Below, piece after piece: positions 36,168 to 38,251 of a DNA stretch of 38,251 nt (position 1 is the stretch's first letter; each line of letters starts with the position of its first letter). The notes under the pieces were generated by a model. It saw only the letters and a program-made list of their open reading frames with translations, had not been told where the DNA came from and did not search any database. Both the position numbers and the translations under genes were made by a program. This DNA is from a virus. The stretch is taken from positions 1-38,251 of IMG/VR virus record IMGVR_UViG_3300050015_001121, one strand, 5' to 3'.

Positions 36168-36537
36168 TTGAGATTTCCTTCTCTGCCTTTAATATATCGA
36201 ATAACTTTGCATATGTCGCCCTGCTATTGGTTACGGCGTTTTCTTCTTCTGTTTCACCGGGGGCAAGGCAGCCCTCCAGCTGGTATGGAAAATTCGCTGG
36301 GTGGACACGAATACCGGCATCTTTCCCCGGAGCGATTGCGTCTCTTGACGGAACTGATAAATGCGGAGTTTCCATTTTTAGTCGTGGGGAATATGTGATA
36401 CATACCTTATATATTCCCTTAGGTATGGCGTGTTCAAGGTTTTCTGCTATGAAACAGGTAAACGGGTTAGTATCTATGGAAAGTGCGCTAAAAATGCCGT
36501 CTTTGGTGGTTCTGTGGCGTTTTGATAGTAGTTTCAC
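36154..36537 (-). CDS. DUF5675 protein in the lysis block
   Basis: The protein has 127 residues with a GTG start overlapping the previous stop (GTGA). It shows the DUF5675 layout: MKLLSKRHRTTKDGIFSALSID, then CFIAENL, then PKGIYKVCITYSPRLK and the conserved block GIRVHPANFPYQLEGCLAPG. That block has a His and, ten residues later, a Gly-Cys, a spacing like the HxxxxxxxxxGC active site of YkuD L,D-transpeptidases. It lies next to holin-like genes, and no other cell-wall enzyme is found in the genome. A murein-acting role is inferred, not shown. Confidence 0.75.
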   Translation of the reverse strand: MKLLSKRHRTTKDGIFSALSIDTNPFTCFIAENLEHAIPKGIYKVCITYSPRLKMETPHLSVPSRDAIAPGKDAGIRVHPANFPYQLEGCLAPGETEEENAVTNSRATYAKLFDILKAEKEISIEIL

Positions 36538-36731
36538 TCAACACTCCATTTCGGTCTATGTATCTGGTCGATCATCTCTCTCATGGGAATGTACCCAAAA
36601 TAAATGCAATCGGAACTATCGCATATAAACACTTCCAGCCGGTCTAGCTTCTCTTTACGGGCTTTCTTTTTGCAATTCGGGCAATGATACTGGCTATGTT
36701 CGCTGTTAAATGGCAGGCTTTCATTTTCCAT
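36534..36731 (-). CDS. Small zinc-ribbon protein
   Basis: The protein has 65 residues. HCPNCKKKARKEKLDRLEVFICDSSDC forms a C-x-x-C ... C-x-x-x-x-C zinc ribbon, followed by an aromatic strand and a basic C-terminus. It is GTGA-coupled to the DUF5675 gene. The ribosome binding site is weak (GGGATGTGGA). It overlaps another possible frame by 88 bp. Confidence 0.65.
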   Translation of the reverse strand: MENESLPFNSEHSQYHCPNCKKKARKEKLDRLEVFICDSSDCIYFGYIPMREMIDQIHRPKWSVE

Positions 36732-36826
36732 AATTCCACATCCCTATTCGTATAATGAATACTCAACTTAACGCAGAAACCGCCACGCAACCGATTCTCT
36801 ATTTGGTCTAAAATCCATTGGCCCAT
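36644..36826 (-). CDS. Possible small basic protein overlapping the zinc-ribbon gene
   Basis: This 60-residue frame has a better Shine-Dalgarno (TTGAGG, 5 nt before the ATG) than the zinc-ribbon gene and opens MGQWILDQIENRLRGGFCVK. The last ~30 codons overlap the zinc-ribbon gene in another frame. Only the unique first part looks protein-like. It may instead initiate translation coupling. Confidence 0.35.
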   Translation of the reverse strand: MGQWILDQIENRLRGGFCVKLSIHYTNRDVELWKMKACHLTANIASIIARIAKRKPVKRS

Positions 36827-36868
36827 AAAGCCTCAATTACTAATTAACTGCTAATAGTAGTTGTGGCA

Positions 36869-36895
36869 GGGACAGCCGGGGAGATCGGCTGCCCC
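36869..36895 (-). other. Strong hairpin after the exported-protein gene
   Basis: GGGACAGCCG (36869-36878) and CGGCTGCCCC (36886-36895) form a 10-bp stem with a 7-nt loop (G-U pair on the minus-strand RNA). It starts 11 bp after the stop of the 36906 gene. No T tract follows, so it may protect the mRNA 3' end rather than terminate. Confidence 0.55.
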
Positions 36896-36905
36896 GCCGG
36901 AGACG

Positions 36906-37301
36906 TTAGAATATATGCAATGTCGCCGAGGCTTTAACCCCCGCCATGTTCTGCACTTTATCGAAATCATATCCGTACCATATACCAACGGACAGATAGG
37001 CAATCGGGATATTCGGCACCAGTTTTCCCCAATCGTAGTTAGCAGATACTATCGGAGTACCTTTATACAGTTCCGACGTAACTGCGCCTATGTTGAGATT
37101 AACCCCATAGAACGCAGCTACAGGCGTTTCTACGCCCATTAAACCCTGCCCATGCCATAGGTCATACAACGAAATTACGTTCACGGTCTTGCACGGGACG
37201 ATTAGGTCAAGTTGCCCCGCCTTAAAGTAAATACCGTCGTCTGCCACAGCCACGGCAGCCAGTGCAAAAAATGCAACTACTGCCACTATTGCTCGTTTCA
37301 T
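36906..37301 (-). CDS. Exported beta-barrel-like (outer membrane) protein
   Basis: The protein has 131 residues from the ATG at 37301 (AGGGAG 6-7 nt upstream; a longer in-frame start would overlap the holin gene). The signal peptide MKRAIVAVVAFFALAAVAVA is followed by DDGIY. The mature part consists of amphipathic strands (VVSLYDLWHGQG-type, VAAFYGVNLNIGAV, PIAYLSVGIWYGYDF) and ends SATLHIF, with the C-terminal Phe typical of outer-membrane beta barrels recognised by the BAM machinery. It may change the host surface and block superinfection. It lies just after the holin gene. Confidence 0.75.
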   Translation of the reverse strand: MKRAIVAVVAFFALAAVAVADDGIYFKAGQLDLIVPCKTVNVISLYDLWHGQGLMGVETPVAAFYGVNLNIGAVTSELYKGTPIVSANYDWGKLVPNIPIAYLSVGIWYGYDFDKVQNMAGVKASATLHIF

Positions 37302-37302
37302 G

Positions 37303-37566
37303 TTACGCTCCCTTTTCATCGTCTGCGCTTAAATCATCTTTCATTTGTTTTGCGTCCGCTTTCAGCTTTTCAACCTTGTGCGCTATACCTACGCCGATAA
37401 GCAGTTCAAAGAACTTCATCGCTTGCTCCGGTACGGGTACATTGAACATCGGAAGAATAACGCACACGATGCAGCCGAAAAGACCAATGACGGTCTTGTA
37501 CCCGTCAATCCATTTCACCCACGTTGTAGGCAAAAGACCTCTAAGCAACTTCGCCAGAATTTCCAT
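37303..37566 (-). CDS. Holin-like protein
   Basis: The protein has 87 residues: an N-terminal amphipathic stretch, two hydrophobic helices (TVIGLFGCIVCVILPMF, ~25-41; AMKFFELLIGVGIAHKV, ~49-65) and a charged C-terminal tail (KADAKQMKDDLSADDEKG). Size and layout are those of class II holins. It would form the membrane lesion that starts lysis. It is located between the coiled-coil membrane protein and the exported barrel-like protein. Confidence 0.7.
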   Translation of the reverse strand: MEILAKLLRGLLPTTWVKWIDGYKTVIGLFGCIVCVILPMFNVPVPEQAMKFFELLIGVGIAHKVEKLKADAKQMKDDLSADDEKGA

Positions 37567-37578
37567 ACAATTACCTCC

Positions 37579-37836
37579 CTAAATTATTTTTGCTACCTTT
37601 AAAAATCCCATAATAACTGTCACGCACACGCCTGCCCCTGCTATAACAAGACCGGCAGACTTCCAGTGATCCTCTTTGTGTTCCTTAAATTCTTCGCATA
37701 CCTTGTCTATTCGCTCCCGTGTCCCGTTGTACTTGTCTAACTTTGCCTCTACCCTTTTGAGCGATTCGGATATAAATTTATACTCTGTCTCTACTACCGC
37801 AAGTCTTGTGTCCTCGTGTCGCCTTTCTTCGCCCAT
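37579..37836 (-). CDS. Membrane-anchored coiled-coil lysis protein (XhlA-like)
   Basis: The protein has 85 residues. Residues ~1-60 are a charged coiled coil (RLAVVETEYKFISESLKRVEAKLDKY...VCEEFKEHKED), and the C-terminal segment AGLVIAGAGVCVTVIMGFLKVA is one transmembrane helix. This tail-anchored layout matches XhlA/holin-partner proteins found beside holins. AAGGAATACCAA precedes the ATG. Confidence 0.65.
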   Translation of the reverse strand: MGEERRHEDTRLAVVETEYKFISESLKRVEAKLDKYNGTRERIDKVCEEFKEHKEDHWKSAGLVIAGAGVCVTVIMGFLKVAKII

Positions 37837-37893
37837 TTGGTATTCCTTTTGTATTTATCCCGCCACACGGTCAGCGGATTTCTATTATAGACC

Positions 37894-38251
37894 TTATGGT
37901 ACCGGCTCAAATATAAACCAACCGACAGTAGATGCGTCCAATATATTCATGCTTGTTATGACAAAGCTAGTGCCCGGCGTCCGTGCGCTGACATACACAT
38001 TCGCCACATTGGTCAATGTACCGCCTTGGACGGTGAGGAATACGACTGAATTAGCGGTTATTTTTGATGTGTTGACTGTTCCTGTACCGCTAGACAATAT
38101 TTTTGTCCCCATAATCGGGCTTGTAGTCGTGGAAATATACACGCTATTTAATACTGTCATCGTCGAGAACGTCTGCGGTTTCGTGAAAGTCCCCACATTG
38201 TCATATATCGCCGTAGTCGTAGAGGTCGAAAGTCTATATTTGATTATGTAG
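37894..38251 (-). CDS. Exported tail-fibre-like protein, C-terminal part (cut by the right window edge)
   Basis: The frame is open from the right edge for ~118 codons to the TAA at 37894. The final ~65 residues (GTGTVNTSKITANSVVFLT ... VYVSARTPGTSFVIT ... ASTVGWFIFEP) match a C-terminal module common in phage fibre and appendage proteins. The residues entering at the edge (YIIKYRLSTSTTTAIYDNVG) continue the frame leaving the left edge at position 1, whose last full codon is Gln followed by AA plus the edge C (Asn). So this is the C-terminal half of the signal-peptide-bearing protein starting at 440. Confidence 0.75.
   Translation of the reverse strand, partial: YIIKYRLSTSTTTAIYDNVGTFTKPQTFSTMTVLNSVYISTTTSPIMGTKILSSGTGTVNTSKITANSVVFLTVQGGTLTNVANVYVSARTPGTSFVITSMNILDASTVGWFIFEPVP

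Noticed and set aside
1-38251. CRISPR arrays, insertion sequences, integrase/att sites and long terminal repeats
   Set aside because: I looked for repeated spaced units, transposase motifs, integrase motifs and matching ends and saw none.

Overview
The window is almost certainly one complete, circularly closed genome of a tailed dsDNA phage with short-tail (P22-like podovirus) gene order. The gene cut by the left edge (440 down to 1) continues in frame into the gene cut by the right edge (38251 down to 37894), giving one ~264-residue protein. No direct terminal repeat is visible, which fits headful packaging or a trimmed circular assembly. Promoters are of host sigma-70 type and no phage RNA polymerase is seen. 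Several proteins carry Sec signal peptides and one looks like an outer-membrane protein, so a Gram-negative host is likely; I cannot name it. No integrase, repressor or CRISPR is seen, so a virulent lifestyle is the simplest reading.

Layout (nearly everything on the minus strand, read right to left): 37.9-36.0 kb is a lysis/envelope block (two holin-like proteins, an exported beta-barrel-like protein, small zinc-ribbon proteins, a DUF5675 protein). 35.9-33.7 kb is a helicase-DNA methyltransferase fusion behind its own promoter and folded leader. A second strong promoter at 33.66 kb starts a ~235-nt structured leader that ends in an intrinsic terminator, then the early operon (33.4-18.8 kb): a RecA-like ATPase, an OB-fold protein with an SSB-like tail, RusA, a replication initiator with origin-like repeats, two more methyltransferases, and dozens of tiny, tightly overlapping (ATGA/GTGA) genes, many with zinc-binding cysteines. 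This region also holds a tRNA-like element, a chimeric remnant of RNA-ligase and ASCH genes, and a frameshifted gene.

From 18.5 kb to 2.1 kb lies the late block: TerS-like, TerL, portal, scaffold, major capsid protein, head proteins, a bidirectional terminator, an HNH endonuclease, a gp4-like connector, a hub-like tail protein, internal/ejection-type proteins and a fibre-like protein. At 1.5-2.1 kb the only plus-strand gene encodes an exported membrane protein behind its own promoter and a two-hairpin leader. It sits between two signal-peptide-bearing, fibre-like proteins.

The most unusual points are (i) the four contiguous exported proteins around the genome junction, two of them fibre-like; (ii) three folded leader RNAs downstream of sigma-70 promoters, one with a predicted pseudoknot and one with complementary loops; (iii) a tRNA-like element lacking an anticodon stem; and (iv) a shortened C5 methyltransferase that carries conserved motifs in two frames. 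Family names below rest on remembered motifs; no search was run.
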